Source: Rhizomys pruinosus (taxonomy: Eukaryota; Chordata; Mammalia; Rodentia; Spalacidae). Taken from it: DNA of 64,000 nucleotides. Position numbers and translations under genes: made by a program. Within the stretch, counting starts at the first letter, position 1; each line of letters begins with the position of its first letter. The notes beneath the pieces are model-generated. The model was not told the DNA's origin and ran no database searches. It worked only from the letters and a program-made list of their open reading frames with translations. The stretch covers positions 7,465,722 through 7,529,721 of the forward strand of contig VZQC01006589.1 in assembly GCA_009823505.1 (NCBI GenBank), given 5' to 3'. Positions 12,188-23,174 of this stretch are shown here, in pieces.

Positions 12188-12530
12188 TCCTTTCTGTTGC
12201 TGATAAAGCACTATGACCAAGACCAACATGTGTTACAGTGCATCGTTCAAGGGAGTCAGGGCAGAAACTTATTCAGGAACTTGAAGAAGCCCTGCAGGAG
12301 CATTGTTTGTGAATTGCTCACAGAAGCTTAGAGAGCTTTCTTAAACAGCCCAGGACCACCGCTCCAGGGACTGATGCTGACCAGTAGGCTGAAAGCTCCT
12401 ACATCAAACAAAAATCAAGACAATCCTTCACAGACAGGACCACGGGCAGTGGGATCTGGGAAATCTTCAATTGAGACTTCTTTCTCAGGGGACTCAGGGC
12501 TGCATCAAGTTGACAGTCAAAACTAAGGAA
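12188..12530 (-). mobile_element. Rodent interspersed repeat (URR/RMER-like)
   Basis: It opens 'tttctgttgctgataaagca' and 'ctatgaccaagacc' and closes 'tcaagttgacagtcaaaact'. This is a common rodent medium-reiteration repeat whose other orientation is seen at 42425-42838 in this window. The middle has lost part of its length. I am confident that it is a dispersed repeat but not of its exact library name. Confidence 0.65.
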
Positions 12531-12824
12531 GACAAAAATGAATCTGTTGGTGTAAATCTCTCCTCCATCAGACTAGTCAGTGTTTACACAGGCTTTGGTC
12601 TTGTTTGTTTACTAGATACAAGAAACAATCTGCTTTGTGCCCAAGCTCCACTATGCAGGCTTAGCTTTCTTCTTCCTCACTTCAGCTTACCAACTCCATA
12701 ACTGCTGTTGCTAATGCACCACAATCAGTGCCACCACAACTGCACGAATGTGGCTCTTATCTGGAGTCCAAAGAATAAACAGTTTGCACTAAGGTATTAA
12801 TAATGGCGAAATCCTGTCCTAATG
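12531..12824. other. Intergenic, nothing recognised
   Basis: Unique sequence. The 76-codon plus frame 12471-12701 overlaps the repeat end and has no domain. Confidence 0.45.
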
Positions 12825-12825
12825 T

Positions 12826-12965
12826 TAGCTTCATGTTTCAGGGCAATGTCCTTATCTGTGAAGCAGGCATGACAATGCTAATGCCATACAGATAAGGGGA
12901 CTCAAATTAGAAAGGATTAAAGGTCAATTCCAGGATAAAGTATTGAGAAAGGTATAAATGTACCT
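12826..12965 (+). mobile_element. MIR SINE (ancient)
   Basis: 'catgtttcagggcaatgtcc' and 'ttatctgtgaagcaggcatg' match the MIR core (CAGTTTCCTCATCTGTAAAATGGG). They are followed by 'acaatgctaatgccata', 'aggattaaagg' and the 'taaagtattgaga' area. Diverged. Confidence 0.6.
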
Positions 12966-13884
12966 TGATATCTGCCTTTCTCTTTTTCAGTTAGTGTGGT
13001 CTTCTTAAGTAGATATTCAAGCTCCTGTCTCAACTAGAACAGTGGACAATAAGCCTTTATTGGTCACAGGCCCTGCAGTAGAACTGTGAGGAACTTCATT
13101 GATACCAGAGAGACCTGAGACTTAGATATGCACTGGGAAAACCTGGGTGTGAAGGCTAATCGGGAATATAGAAGAACTGCATGATAAGTAAAAGATGCTT
13201 GGTGGATCATTTTGCCTAAAGAAACTGTTTAGGATGAGGAATTATCCTCCTCATCATAGGAAAATCTATGGCTAAGATACCTGTCAGTGGTCTGTAATGG
13301 CAAACACTGTGCTTTCTTACAGGCTGGTGGGGACTGGCAGGCAATTCTTCCAGACCTCTACAATGTAGTAGCATGTCAGAAAACACAATCCACAGTATAA
13401 CCCAAAGTTTCAGGGAAGCTCAGGTTTGCTACATATAAACAAGAGTCTGCATTTCCTCAAACTAGCATTTCTTAAACTAAAAGATACTAGTTTTGGAGCG
13501 ATGCAATAAACACTACCATTTTCTCTAAACTATAGGCACTTAAGCTCAGTGTCTGAAAATGAAAATACCTAAGCTCAAACATGTGTTTAAGGAAATTGAC
13601 AAAAAGAAAGGGACATGCCATTCTGAATCCTCAAGTATGGATCCTACTTATTCATTGCATGTGTGATCCACTTCGTCTATGCAACCAGCCATCAAATTCT
13701 TATCCTGGCTGACAATGCAGTTCAGACACTGGGATTCTGAGGGATTCCACAACTTGCTTAGAAGAGGAAGTTAAAGTTCCAAATCTAAGTGCCTATGTCT
13801 GAAACCTCTGCATTTTTCCTTTACCAAGAAAGACTATAAATCATCCAGAGGTTTAGTAACTGCTCGTGTGACGGTCACACTTCA
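12966..13884. other. Intergenic, nothing recognised
   Basis: Unique sequence. 13700-13850 may hold the 5' part of a second MIR ('ttccacaacttgcttagaag'), but this is too weak to call. Confidence 0.45.
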
Positions 13885-14080
13885 CTGAAAGATGAATCCC
13901 AAATGTGACACATGGTGAAATTTCACCCTTAACCATGAAGCCCACGGCATTAACTATCTGCAAAATGGGTGTACAATTGGGTCTTCCTATAATATTCATT
14001 GAGATAATATACAGAAGAATTAGATTTGCTTATTATCTGACATTCAGTAAAATTCACTCAATGTTAGTCATGATCCAAAA
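13885..14080 (+). mobile_element. MIR SINE (ancient)
   Basis: 'taactatctgcaaaatgggt', 'ataatattcattgagataat' and 'catt cagtaaaattcactcaatgttagtcat' follow the MIR order TCATCTGTAAAATGGG, GAGGATTAAATGA, GTAAGCGCTCAATAAATGTTAG. Confidence 0.7.
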
Positions 14081-14319
14081 GATAAAAAATTGTTTACAAA
14101 TAGATTTGGGCATATCGTAATTCTTTTTGTATAATTTTATTGAATTTTTTGTACATTTCATAAAAAAAAAATTCTTAATTGGGAGTGTTGAACTTTTTTA
14201 AGGATAAGAACCCAGACCCTTGACTAGACCTCTAGGTTCCCTGACAAGATTCCATTGGATGAACATGCACTGTGGTACAACTGGGTACACAAAGTTGACC
14301 CAATAGGCCATAGTATGAT

Positions 14320-14571
14320 ATTTTTTATTACTTTTTATGTGTATGAATGCACTGTCTGCATGTAGGTTTGTGTACCCATGTTGTGCAATGCCCCGGAGGT
14401 CAGAAGAGGGTGTCAGATTCCCCTGGAACTGGAGTTCTCCTGGAATTGGAGTTCTTCTGGAACTGGAGTTACAGACAGTTCTCAGCTGCCATGCGGGTGC
14501 TGGGGATCGAACCCAGTTCCTCTGCAAGAGCAGTCAGTGATCTTAACTGCTAGGACATCTCTCCAGCCCCC
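14320..14571 (-). mobile_element. B3-type SINE with three 17-bp units
   Basis: Read on the minus strand, the head is followed by a B box 'gttcgatcccc' and then three consecutive 17-bp units of 'aactccarttccaggag' type, against one or two in the other copies. It ends with 'gtgcattcatacacataaaa'. An 8-bp duplication 'agtatgat' flanks it (14312-14319 and 14572-14579). Confidence 0.92.
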
Positions 14572-14579
14572 AGTATGAT

Positions 14580-15236
14580 TTTTTAATATGGGAAATATAG
14601 AATTCAACAGAATCTCAAATATGCCCCAGCCAGAAGTGAGTGAATATAGAAAATGTGCTCTGTCTGTTTAAAGAAGTGCTACCTAGTAATAGAAAAGACA
14701 TGGGATACTAAAAGTTATCCTGGCAGGCCCGAATCTCCAAAAATTATGTTGGATAAAAAAAGATAGGGAAATAAATAAATTGAGAACTATTTCATTCGTG
14801 ATTTGCACTCACACAAAACCAATTTGAGATGCTAGACATCCAGAAATATTTCACTGAGCAGGTAAAGTTAATGGACTGGAGAAAGTTAAAAGAAAATTTT
14901 TGTTCTCATTTTGGAAGATAGTCATATAAAGCTTTACAAATATCGATCTCAAAAAACAATGATATGTATAATAATAAAAGAGAAAAGGAGGGAATAAACA
15001 GGTTGCCATGGTTTTCTGCTTCCTCTAGGCAGTGCAACTGCTGGTGCTAAATTCAGGAACTCCTACAAGCTCTCCTCTCCCTCTCAAGCAGGTCCCCACA
15101 CCACAGCTTTCTCCAGGTCACTCTTTCTGGCTGTTAGGGGAAGAGCCATGATTCTGCTGCTCAGAGAATTTCACTAACCCACTAGAGAAGGACATCACCA
15201 AAAACCAAACCCAGGGATCTCTTTCCATGTCGTTTG
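14580..15236. other. Intergenic, possible upstream part of repeat U
   Basis: 15000-15236 is CT-richer than its surroundings and immediately precedes a U copy. I cannot tell whether it belongs to that element. No gene is recognised. Confidence 0.4.
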
Positions 15237-16380
15237 CCTTCAGAGACTCAAAGTGCCCAGGGGGGATACAGATATATATGAAACCATTTTGTCAAAGATT
15301 TTGCAATTCAAACCTTAAAACTAACTACAGGAAAAGATTTGTATGTTCCCATAGGTCAAAACGTCACCAATTTAACGGCTGAGAAAGAAAAGACACAGCA
15401 CTGCATTGTGTAGGATATATCAGAAGTGCCAGCATAAAGGTTGGCCCATCTGAACATTGAAAGGAAGAAAAGCCTCAGACTGCCACAGGCATCAAACCCC
15501 TCTGTGGATCCTACTTGTAACAACTATTTATAATGAGTCCTAATGAAACTTACCTTCTAGGTGCTGCAAAGTTTTAATATGAGAGATTTTCCTACCAGAG
15601 AGTGTTACCAAAGGCCACTAAACCAATAAAGCAAATATAGGTCTTCTTGAGTCAAGCAAGACTCCTCCGTCAGCACCAGCTACACCTCACCTTCCTGGAA
15701 ATACTGTGCAGCAGTGGCAGCCATATGCCTGTATATCCCAAATCTAATTGGCTATAAGCTCTCTCCTTGGAGGAATAACCCATGGCTGATGCCACAAGCT
15801 TACATCCTCTAGCTGTTAGGAGATGTTATAAGCCACAGTAAGACCCTGTCATATTTTACAGAAAAAAAAATGTAATTCATGGATTAACATACCATCCAAA
15901 TATCTGTGTCTATACCAAAGTAACCTACCATAACAATTAGTACTGTTTAAATACCTATATATCTAATTGCTTGTGCTTCATTAGTAGGATTGAAAGGTTA
16001 TTCCTGGACAAACTGTCAGCCCATGAAATGAAACAGCTAGAACTGGCCAGAGTCCAAAACAACAGCTCCAGAGAAAGTAGACTGTTTTGCTTCTCATCCA
16101 CCTGTGCCCCTTTTCTAAACCTAGGGAACAATTTGCGGAAGAGGGGGCATGGTAGAATGTAAGGGTGGAGATTGGGGTGAATGGTGAAACTACAGCAATA
16201 TAGTCTGGACACTTATTTGATCAACTTGATTGAACATACAAGCCCCCCAGCTGGATGGTGGGACCCTTGGGCTGTGTGGGGTTTGGGCACAATGGCTTGC
16301 AAATTGGTTTTACATGAAGGATGCTTGTACTCATAAATTATTACTTATTGCTAAAAAATGAAAAAAATAAAAAAAGTAAT
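15237..16380 (+). mobile_element. Unclassified dispersed repeat 'U', copy 1
   Basis: It starts 'ggggatacagatatatatga' and ends 'gctaaaaaatgaaaaaaataaaaaaag'. The same sequence, collinear but with about 440 bp more in the middle, occurs at 59693-61243, and a rearranged copy fills 63418-64000. The last 230 bases (from about 16140) are also shared with the chimeric element at 17769-18716. It contains 'aataaagcaaatatagg' and an A-rich 3' end. No significant ORF is seen. I do not recognise it as a named family. Confidence 0.8.
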
Positions 16381-16796
16381 AGAGAAAAGAAATATGGACA
16401 TTTAAATTAGTCATGAACTTGTCACTGAGATCATTGACCTAAAGAGATGAACAACTTAACAATGGCATAATGCTTATATTTGTAAGATAACTAAGACACA
16501 TGTCACACACACATACAAGCTAATAATAAATATTTTCTTATAAAAACGAATAGAGCAATGACTTAGCCTTTCAGATATCTACATATATCAGTACTGGAAT
16601 TAATTTCTTCCAGGTAGAGGAAAATTATATTGATTTTCTAGTTATTAGTTACATTTTCATCTTTGTGTCCCAAAGCAATCATGAGCGGGTGCATTTAGCT
16701 TATCTTCAGACAGAATTCTCTTATACTTTTGTGCTCAATAAATAACAAATGGGGTTAATTCATTTATCAAGCATCAAATACCCAGTAGGTAAATGT

Positions 16797-16827
<31 letters not shown>

Positions 16828-17594
16828 ATGAGAATATATTATTTAATACAATTTTTTATAATATCTTGTCTAAATATGCTCAAAATTTAACCCAATAGCT
16901 TACATTTTGAATATGAATAAAATTATTTTGAGATATCAGAAAATGTCCTTATTTAATCAATTTCATTATGGTTTATTGACATTATTTATATTTTAAAGTG
17001 GCTTACCACAAATACAATGATCGCTGTATATATGAACATAAATTTTATTTATAGTTAAAGAACTTAGGGCAGGATAATTGTGGAAAAATAGAATAAGATG
17101 GCATAATACACAAAAAGTTAATCAAAGTTTTTTACAATTTTTTGTATTTTAAAGAAATTTTAGTTTTTAACAACTCGTGATATTGTCAAGAGAGAGCTAC
17201 TGCATGGTGTGATTTCATAATTCTTATTGGTATAGGAATTTTACAGAAAATTCTCTAAGAAAATAGGAAGATAGCATAAAACATCAAAGCATGAATATTG
17301 ATCAAAGAACATTTCAGTTTTAACTCACTTTCAATGATGAAAATCATTTACTTCCATCTCAGACTTCTGTAAGTCATCTGCCACGTTAACATAGCACATG
17401 GACTCACTGGGCTGAATTCTCATACTCTATATGAACATGCCTTGTTGTATTCTATGTGAATGAACATAAAGTTAGCATAAAATGGGACCAATTTTTTTCT
17501 GAAGTTATCTAGTTTTGGGAACCAGAATTTATTCTGATATTACAAAAGAAATAGTATGTTCTCCATATCTCTGCTGGATCCAAGGATTTTATAG
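16381..17594. other. AT-rich intergenic
   Basis: About 1.2 kb of strongly AT-rich sequence with a (TA)n patch at about 16797-16830. No gene or repeat family is recognised by eye. Confidence 0.5.
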
Positions 17595-17705
17595 AAGCAC
17601 TCTTCTGTCACTAGACTGTCAGCATCCTAAGGCAGAACTTAGCTAATTTTGGTTTACACACTTAGAACACCACCCATCACACAACGTTCATTCAGTGAAC
17701 CCATG
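17595..17705 (+). mobile_element. Possible L2/MIR 3' relic
   Basis: 'cactagactgtcagcatcct', 'aaggcagaacttagct' and 'acttagaacaccaccca' resemble the widespread L2/MIR-type 3' segment (ACTAGACTGTAAGCTCC...GGCAGGGA...CCTAGAACAGTGCC). Diverged. Confidence 0.5.
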
Positions 17706-17752
17706 ATTCTTTAAACATGGAAGAAACCAAATTGCACAATACATAATACTTT

Positions 17753-17768
17753 CACTTGTATATATTTA
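17753..17768. repeat. Target-site duplication, left copy
   Basis: The 16-bp 'cacttgtatatattta' is repeated exactly at 18717-18732. It brackets the insertion 17769-18716. Confidence 0.92.
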
Positions 17769-18716
17769 TTTATTTTTCTTTTTTTTTAATTTTTATTGAT
17801 GCTTTGTGCATTTCATACATTATTTTCCAATTCAGTTCAGGCACATTTCCCTTTCCCTTCCCCCCACTCCCACCCCATCCCAGATCATGCATTCTGCCAT
17901 AACTGTCCTGCATCTTTCTCTCAGTTTTTTTTTTCATTTTTTAGCTATAAGTGATAATCCATGAGTACAAGCATCCTTCATGCAAAACCAATCTGCAGGC
18001 TGTTGTGTCCAAACCCCCACAGCCTCACCATCCAGTGGGGGGTGACGGGTTGTTTGTTCAATCAAGTTGATCAAATGAGTGTCCAGACTACATTGCTGTA
18101 GTTACACCATTCACTCCTATTGCAGCCCTTACATTCTACCATTCCTCTAAGCTCTGTTCCTTGGGTCTCCTCCAAGGGGATCCCATTTTAGCTATCTCCT
18201 CTAGGTTTGGTAGGGCCTGGTGTGGGAATATCCTGTGCCTTTCCCATGTTGTCCCTTCGTCGTGTCCCTGGCATGTGGGTTTCCCTTTTGTGGTTCAAGT
18301 CACAAATGACTTTTCACTATATTAGCGGATGGTTTTGCTTGCCTCCTTCTGATGCTTTTTTTCCCTTTCCTCCTCCTTTTTATTTTTTTATTTTTATGGT
18401 GTATTGACTTGCTTAGGTTTCAGGTTTTCAATTTTGTGTATATATTTGATGTTGGAAGCCTAAGTCAGTCTTCTCTTTCTGTTCTGAAGGTTCTCCAAAA
18501 GGAAGACCACTTAGATTCTCAGCAATTCCCTTGGCGCGCGGGGGGGGGGGGGGGGTGTTGCCACACCTCCACCTAGCCCGCCGCCCCAGTACTCTGGGAT
18601 GAGGACCATGGAAAGACGGGCTCAGAGCCGAGACCCTCTCCCACCTGCCCCTGTGCCAGACCACCCCACCTGTAGCTGTGTACCTGCCCTGCTTGCATGC
18701 GAGTTATGGCATCTTC
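17769..18716 (-). mobile_element. Chimeric L1-tailed retroelement, complete insertion
   Basis: A single 948-bp insertion on the minus strand, defined by exact 16-bp duplications. From its 5' end (18716) it has about 200 bp of GC-rich sequence with a 16-G run (in reverse), then about 370 bp of purine-rich sequence. Next come about 210 bp shared with the 3' part of repeat U (17950-18160). The end, 17780-17930, matches the 3' UTR end of the L1 at 50750-50890: 'atggcagaatgca', 'gaactgaattgg', 'atgaaatgcacaaa', then AATAAA and an A-tail. No ORF is kept. It could be an internally deleted L1 or a non-autonomous element borrowing an L1 tail. Confidence 0.8.
18540..18555. repeat. Poly-G run in GC-rich segment
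   Basis: Sixteen consecutive G preceded by 'ggcgcgc'. It lies in the 5' GC-rich part of the chimeric insertion and is unusual in this AT-rich window. Run length in assemblies is error-prone. Confidence 0.9.
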
Positions 18717-18732
18717 CACTTGTATATATTTA
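18717..18732. repeat. Target-site duplication, right copy
   Basis: Exact copy of 17753-17768. Confidence 0.92.
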
Positions 18733-19205
18733 AAAGTATAAGGGGAGAACCAATGTATTTTCACTGAACCTTATGAAATTTAGAATGGCACTTGGCCCCT
18801 GTCCAAAGCAAATCTAGCCATTAGAGAACCCCCAAGGACTTCTGTTTCTCCCTAATTCTCTGGACTATGTTTAGCTCAGCTAATTTTTTTATTTTACAGC
18901 AGATTATCTATATATTATATCTATATATCTATATATCTATATCTATATCAGATAAATGGTCTACCCACCCCTACTGCACTCCAAGAGTGTAGTAGAAAAC
19001 TCTGGGAAAGTGACTAGACTAATCAGTGTTCAGAAAAAGGAATGTAAATTCTGCCCAAACTGTCCTGGGAAAAGCACTATCATAGATGCATGATTTTCTT
19101 TTGAGTCACATGAAACAGAGTTATAGACAGAAGAATGGATTACAAGTATTCATTTAACAAAACACATTTTCTTCCTTAGTAGAAAGAAAATGAAACTTAA
19201 AAAAG
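18733..19205. other. Intergenic, nothing recognised
   Basis: Unique AT-rich sequence with a (ATATCT)n-like patch at about 18907-18950. Confidence 0.5.
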
Positions 19206-19211
19206 TAGAAT

Positions 19212-19330
19212 CAGACAGCACTTTGACGGTAGAGGCAGGTGGATCTCTGTGAGTTCAAGGCCAGTCTGGTCTACATATAGAGCTACAAGCCATCTGAGAC
19301 TAAAGGGAGACCCTGTCTCAAAAAGAACCC
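19212..19330 (+). mobile_element. B1 SINE, 5'-truncated
   Basis: 'cagcactttg' then 'agaggcaggtggatctctgt', 'gttcaaggccag', 'ctggtctacat' and 'gaccctgtctcaaaaag': a typical 7SL-derived rodent B1 lacking its first about 35 bases. Confidence 0.9.
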
Positions 19331-19349
19331 CCCCAGTAAAGATAGTAGA

Positions 19350-19545
19350 ATCAGGAAATGGAGAAATGGCTCACCCATTAAGATCACTGGCTGCTCTTGT
19401 AGAGGACCTGGGCTCAGTTCCTGGAACCCACATGGTGGCTGACAACCCCCACATTATAACTTCAGTTCTAAGGGAATCTGACACTCTCTTCTGATCTCCA
19501 TGGCCACTACATGCATGAGTACACTTACATACATGCAGAAAAACA
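19350..19545 (+). mobile_element. B3-type SINE
   Basis: The tRNA-like head is degraded ('aatggagaaatggctcaccc'). A B-box area 'gggctcagttcc', a single CTTCAGTTCTAAGGGAATC unit and the 'cttacatacatgcag' 3' segment follow. It lies directly after a B1. Confidence 0.8.
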
Positions 19546-20522
19546 CTGATGCATATCTTAATACCCAGTGATTCAATAGAAATATTCAGAGGTTTTAAGT
19601 TTGAGGGAAGGGACAGAGTATTGGATGGAAACAAAACAATATACTGTGCATCACTCCCATAATGGAGTGTTACTTCATGTCTTGCCATTGTTCATGTGAT
19701 GGGATGTAGAATCCACGAATTGAAATGAAAGCAAGCAAGCATTATCCCAGTCTCTGCAATATGCAAAGCAACCCATGGCCATAATGTGTTTGCTCAAAAT
19801 ACTAAATGAAAGGATGTCTTGCACTGTTTAAATGTAGTCACATATGTTTCCCTGAGATTTTTGACACACTATTCTAGAAAGACACCATAAAAACTCTGGG
19901 AAGAAAGAAGGCATAGAGTATTCCATTCCTCCTATTAAATGCAGCTATCCCTCTTCCCCCACCACACCCCCAGTGTTAAATATAAAAATAAACATTAGAG
20001 CTGTAAAGGCCAGAGTCAAAGGTGCAGAGCTCAGAATACAGAAGCTTAAGCAAAAACAGCCTGGAGAGATCCCTGGGAGCATGTCCCACTTCACACACCT
20101 CAGACTCAGGGCAGAAATAGAAACTCAGAGATACCAAAGGTACAGATAAAGGAAAAGGAAGAAAGAAAGGGAAGAAAGAAAGACAGGAAGGCACAGGCTT
20201 GGGAGACAGGAAAGTGTTAGATGATAGCCTCTCTGCTCAATTCAAACAGCTCTGTAACACTTGGGCCTCATAGACTCATTCAAGACAGAGCATTGACCTA
20301 AGACTTATAACTCCCCAAGAAAATCAGCAAAACTCAAACTTTTACACTTAATGCCCATTAACTCAAAATGTTGTGCAGATATAGCTTCAAAACCTGAAGT
20401 TATATATTTTTAGATAAATACATAGAATATGCCCAACATCAGGGTAAAGTAGAATGCTTTTGAAACTCGACAGCAAAATTCTCATTCATAATGGGAAACA
20501 TGCATGATATGTTGGTCTTAAT
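19546..20522. other. Intergenic, nothing recognised
   Basis: Unique sequence with a purine-rich patch (gaaagaaaggga type) at 20150-20200. No coding signature. Confidence 0.5.
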
Positions 20523-20532
20523 AAATATTCTT

Positions 20533-20679
20533 GCTAGGTGTGGTGGTGCACACCTTTAATCTCAGCACTCAGGAGGCAGAGGCAGGTGGATCTCTGTAAG
20601 TTCAAGGCCAGCTTGGTCTACACAGTGAGTTCCAGGACAGCTAGGGCTACAGGGAGACCCTGTCTCAAAAACGAGCAAA
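20533..20679 (+). mobile_element. B1 SINE with TSD
   Basis: Full-length B1 from 'gctaggtgtggtggtgcaca' to 'ccctgtctcaaaaa'. It is flanked by 'aaatattctt' at 20523-20532 and 20680-20689. Confidence 0.95.
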
Positions 20680-20732
20680 AAATATTCTTAAGTGTTTTGT
20701 TTGTGAAAGGCCTTGTTTTAAAGATAAAAATG

Positions 20733-20945
20733 GGGGACTGGAGAGATGGCTTAGAGGTTAAGAGCACTGGCTGCTCATGCAGAATACCCTGGTTTGGTTC
20801 CCAGCACCCACATGGCAGCTAACAACTGTCTATAATTCCAGTTTCAGGGGATTTGATGCCTTCTTCTGACTTCCACAGGATTTTACAACATGAGTGCACT
20901 TACATACATGCAGGTATAGTACTCAAAGAACTAAAATAAATGTTC
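20733..20945 (+). mobile_element. B3-type SINE
   Basis: Head 'ggactggagagatggcttag', B-box area 'tggtttggttccc', one CCAGTTTCAGGGGATTTG unit and 3' segment 'gtgcacttacatacatgcag'. An older relative of the 17-bp-unit copies. Confidence 0.9.
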
Positions 20946-21589
20946 AAATCGATAATAAAAATAAAAGATAAAATGCAAATTGGAGTAGGGGAAATTATCA
21001 AATACTAATTTCTTTTCACTGTTACCAAATTCCTCACAGAAACTACTTAAGAAATTCAAGTTTTATTTTCGTTTTGCAGTCAAAGGGGTCACAGTACCTC
21101 TCCCACACTCTTGGGAATCGCCAGAGGGTAACTATCATTCATAGGAATTGGAGAAGCTGTACTGGTATCTGTAAGCAGACCAGTATCCATAGTTTTCAAA
21201 TCCACTCAACATTAAACATGCTGCCAGAAGGATGAGGCCGATTATGTCAAGAAGTCCACTAGAGCCTCAGAATACTCTGTTTCTCTGGCAGAACTTAAGT
21301 CACCATGTGACCTTGGGCCCTAGGGAATCAGATCCAAGGATTATACTTAGGGAAACCACAGCAGACTGTATGAACTGGTGGTCACCACAAATGTGGGAAA
21401 GCCACACTGACCCTTGGACTGCAAAATTAAGTGTGGCAGCATAGGGTCCAGGTGCAAAGAAGGGGAGTTAGTTGAGTGCAGACCGCTCTGTGGGAAATGC
21501 AGCGCTCTCCCTGCTCAACCCCATCCCAAATGGAAGGAAAAAACAGTCCCCGGCCGCATCCTAGCAGACTTCAAAAAGCTACTCCAACA
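20946..21589. other. Intergenic, nothing recognised
   Basis: Unique sequence. The 70-73 codon plus frames at 21232-21635 have no recognisable domain. Confidence 0.45.
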
Positions 21590-21900
21590 TTTTTTAAAAG
21601 ATATTTTATTTATTATTTTTGCATACTTTTATTGAATTTTTGTGTACTTTATACACATCTTAATCATCTTTACACCCTTGTCAACCTCCCATAGCCCTTC
21701 ATTGGATCTCCTGCATTTTGTTATGTATTTGAAGGCCTATCCAAGGTCCAGCCAAGTTAGCGACCCCTGTGTTCCCTCAATGCAAGTTCACCCACTGGAG
21801 TCTAGCCAGCCTCCCTAAGTCACTCCCTTAAAGAAGAATGCTCACAGAATACGGAGCAGGGTGGAAAGATTATGAATACATCTCTCAACTCTCTTCAGGG
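21590..21900 (-). mobile_element. Possible L1 3' UTR relic (antisense)
   Basis: 'attttattgaatttttgtgta' with 'atacacatcttaatcatc' resembles antisense rodent LINE 3' sequence, and a similar but shorter patch lies at 14120-14170. Weak. Confidence 0.35.
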
Positions 21901-22214
21901 GAGTGTCTTCATGCACCAGAAGTTAATGATCACAAAGGGCCACAAATGGCTACACAATTTCATGCTTCTCTTCTTACAGGCTTATAAAGGATATTAGTTA
22001 TCTAAAATATATATTTTAAAATTTATTCCATGTTTTCACATTGATCTAATTTCATTTAAAAACTGTTATTTGGGAAACCAGGCATGGGATAACTTCTTCT
22101 TCTCTCTCTGTGTTTGTAGCATTCTCATGCATTCTTTGACCATCTCTTATGTTCTGCTGAACCCTGCTTCTTCAAATATAAGAAAAAAAAAAAAAAGAAA
22201 ACAGAAAACATAAA

Positions 22215-22695
22215 GGTAGAAGTAGCTATGTTTATATCTGACTGAATGATCTTTAACTCAAAAAAGCCAAAATTGAGAAAGATAAAGTTAGGAAATTTTA
22301 CTAATATAAAACCAGGAAGTGGCTATAAGAAAAGGTACTCCTAATCAGGAAGAATGATAGTGGAGACCACACAATACCTGACTTCAAATTAAACTACAGT
22401 GGTGTTGTGGTAACAAAAACAACATAGTCCTGGCTTAAAATGAACAGCGGAATAGAACAGAGGACTCAGAGGAATCATAGGTCTTTATAGGCTCCTTGTT
22501 TTTGACCAAAGTACTAAAAATATACATCGAAGAAAAAAATCTTCAACAATGGCTCTGCGAAAACTGAATAACCACATCTAGAAGAATGAAATTTTATTCT
22601 TATATCTAAATCTATATAAAATTGTCTATTGAAAGTGGACAAACTATCTCATTGAGGCAATACACACAACAGCCAAGAGGTAGAATTAGGTTAGC
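22215..22695 (+). mobile_element. Old L1, ORF2 part (sense), first segment
   Basis: 'aatacctgacttcaaattaa', 'actacagtggtgttgtggtaaca' and 'gaatagaacagaggactcag' follow L1 ORF2 sense order. The next phrases are 'tttttgaccaaagta' and 'cttcaacaatggctctg'. Stops interrupt all frames. The element resumes at 23175 after a repeat insertion. Confidence 0.75.
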
Positions 22696-22699
22696 TTCC

Positions 22700-23172
22700 T
22701 GTATTAGTCAGGGATCTCTAAAGAAACAGAATCAACAGAACAAATATATCTATGTATAGCTAGAGATATATATATACACACACACAGATTTATAGATTTG
22801 CTCACGGGATAGAGTCTGAGTAGTCCAACAATAGTTGCGCCTCACGGGAGAGGCTGTTGCTCAGCCCGCAAGGCTGGATGTCTCAGTAGACCCAATCAGT
22901 GCTAGAGGCCCAATGGATTCTGGGAGATCTGCCCGTCTTCAGTCTACAATGGGATCCAAAGAGTTGATCACAGCAGAAAGAAGAACTCACCGGTAAGAGA
23001 GAAAGCAAGCAACAAAAAAAGAGACGTGCTCCCTTCTGCCATCAGAAGGTAACTCCCATATTTAGGGTGAGTCATCAGGATTGAGGTAATCCAATTTGAA
23101 GATATCTTTCTCATATTTGTTCATCCCAAATCCAGTCAGCTTGAAACCGAGGATTAACAAGATTAACCATCA
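22700..23172 (+). mobile_element. Dispersed repeat starting 'tgtattagtcaggg'
   Basis: It begins 'tgtattagtcagggatctct' and 'aaagaaacagaatcaacaga', a well-known opening of a mammalian medium-reiteration repeat. A more diverged relative is at 37200-37680. It interrupts an L1 relic. I am not sure of its class. Confidence 0.6.
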
Positions 23173-23174
23173 CA

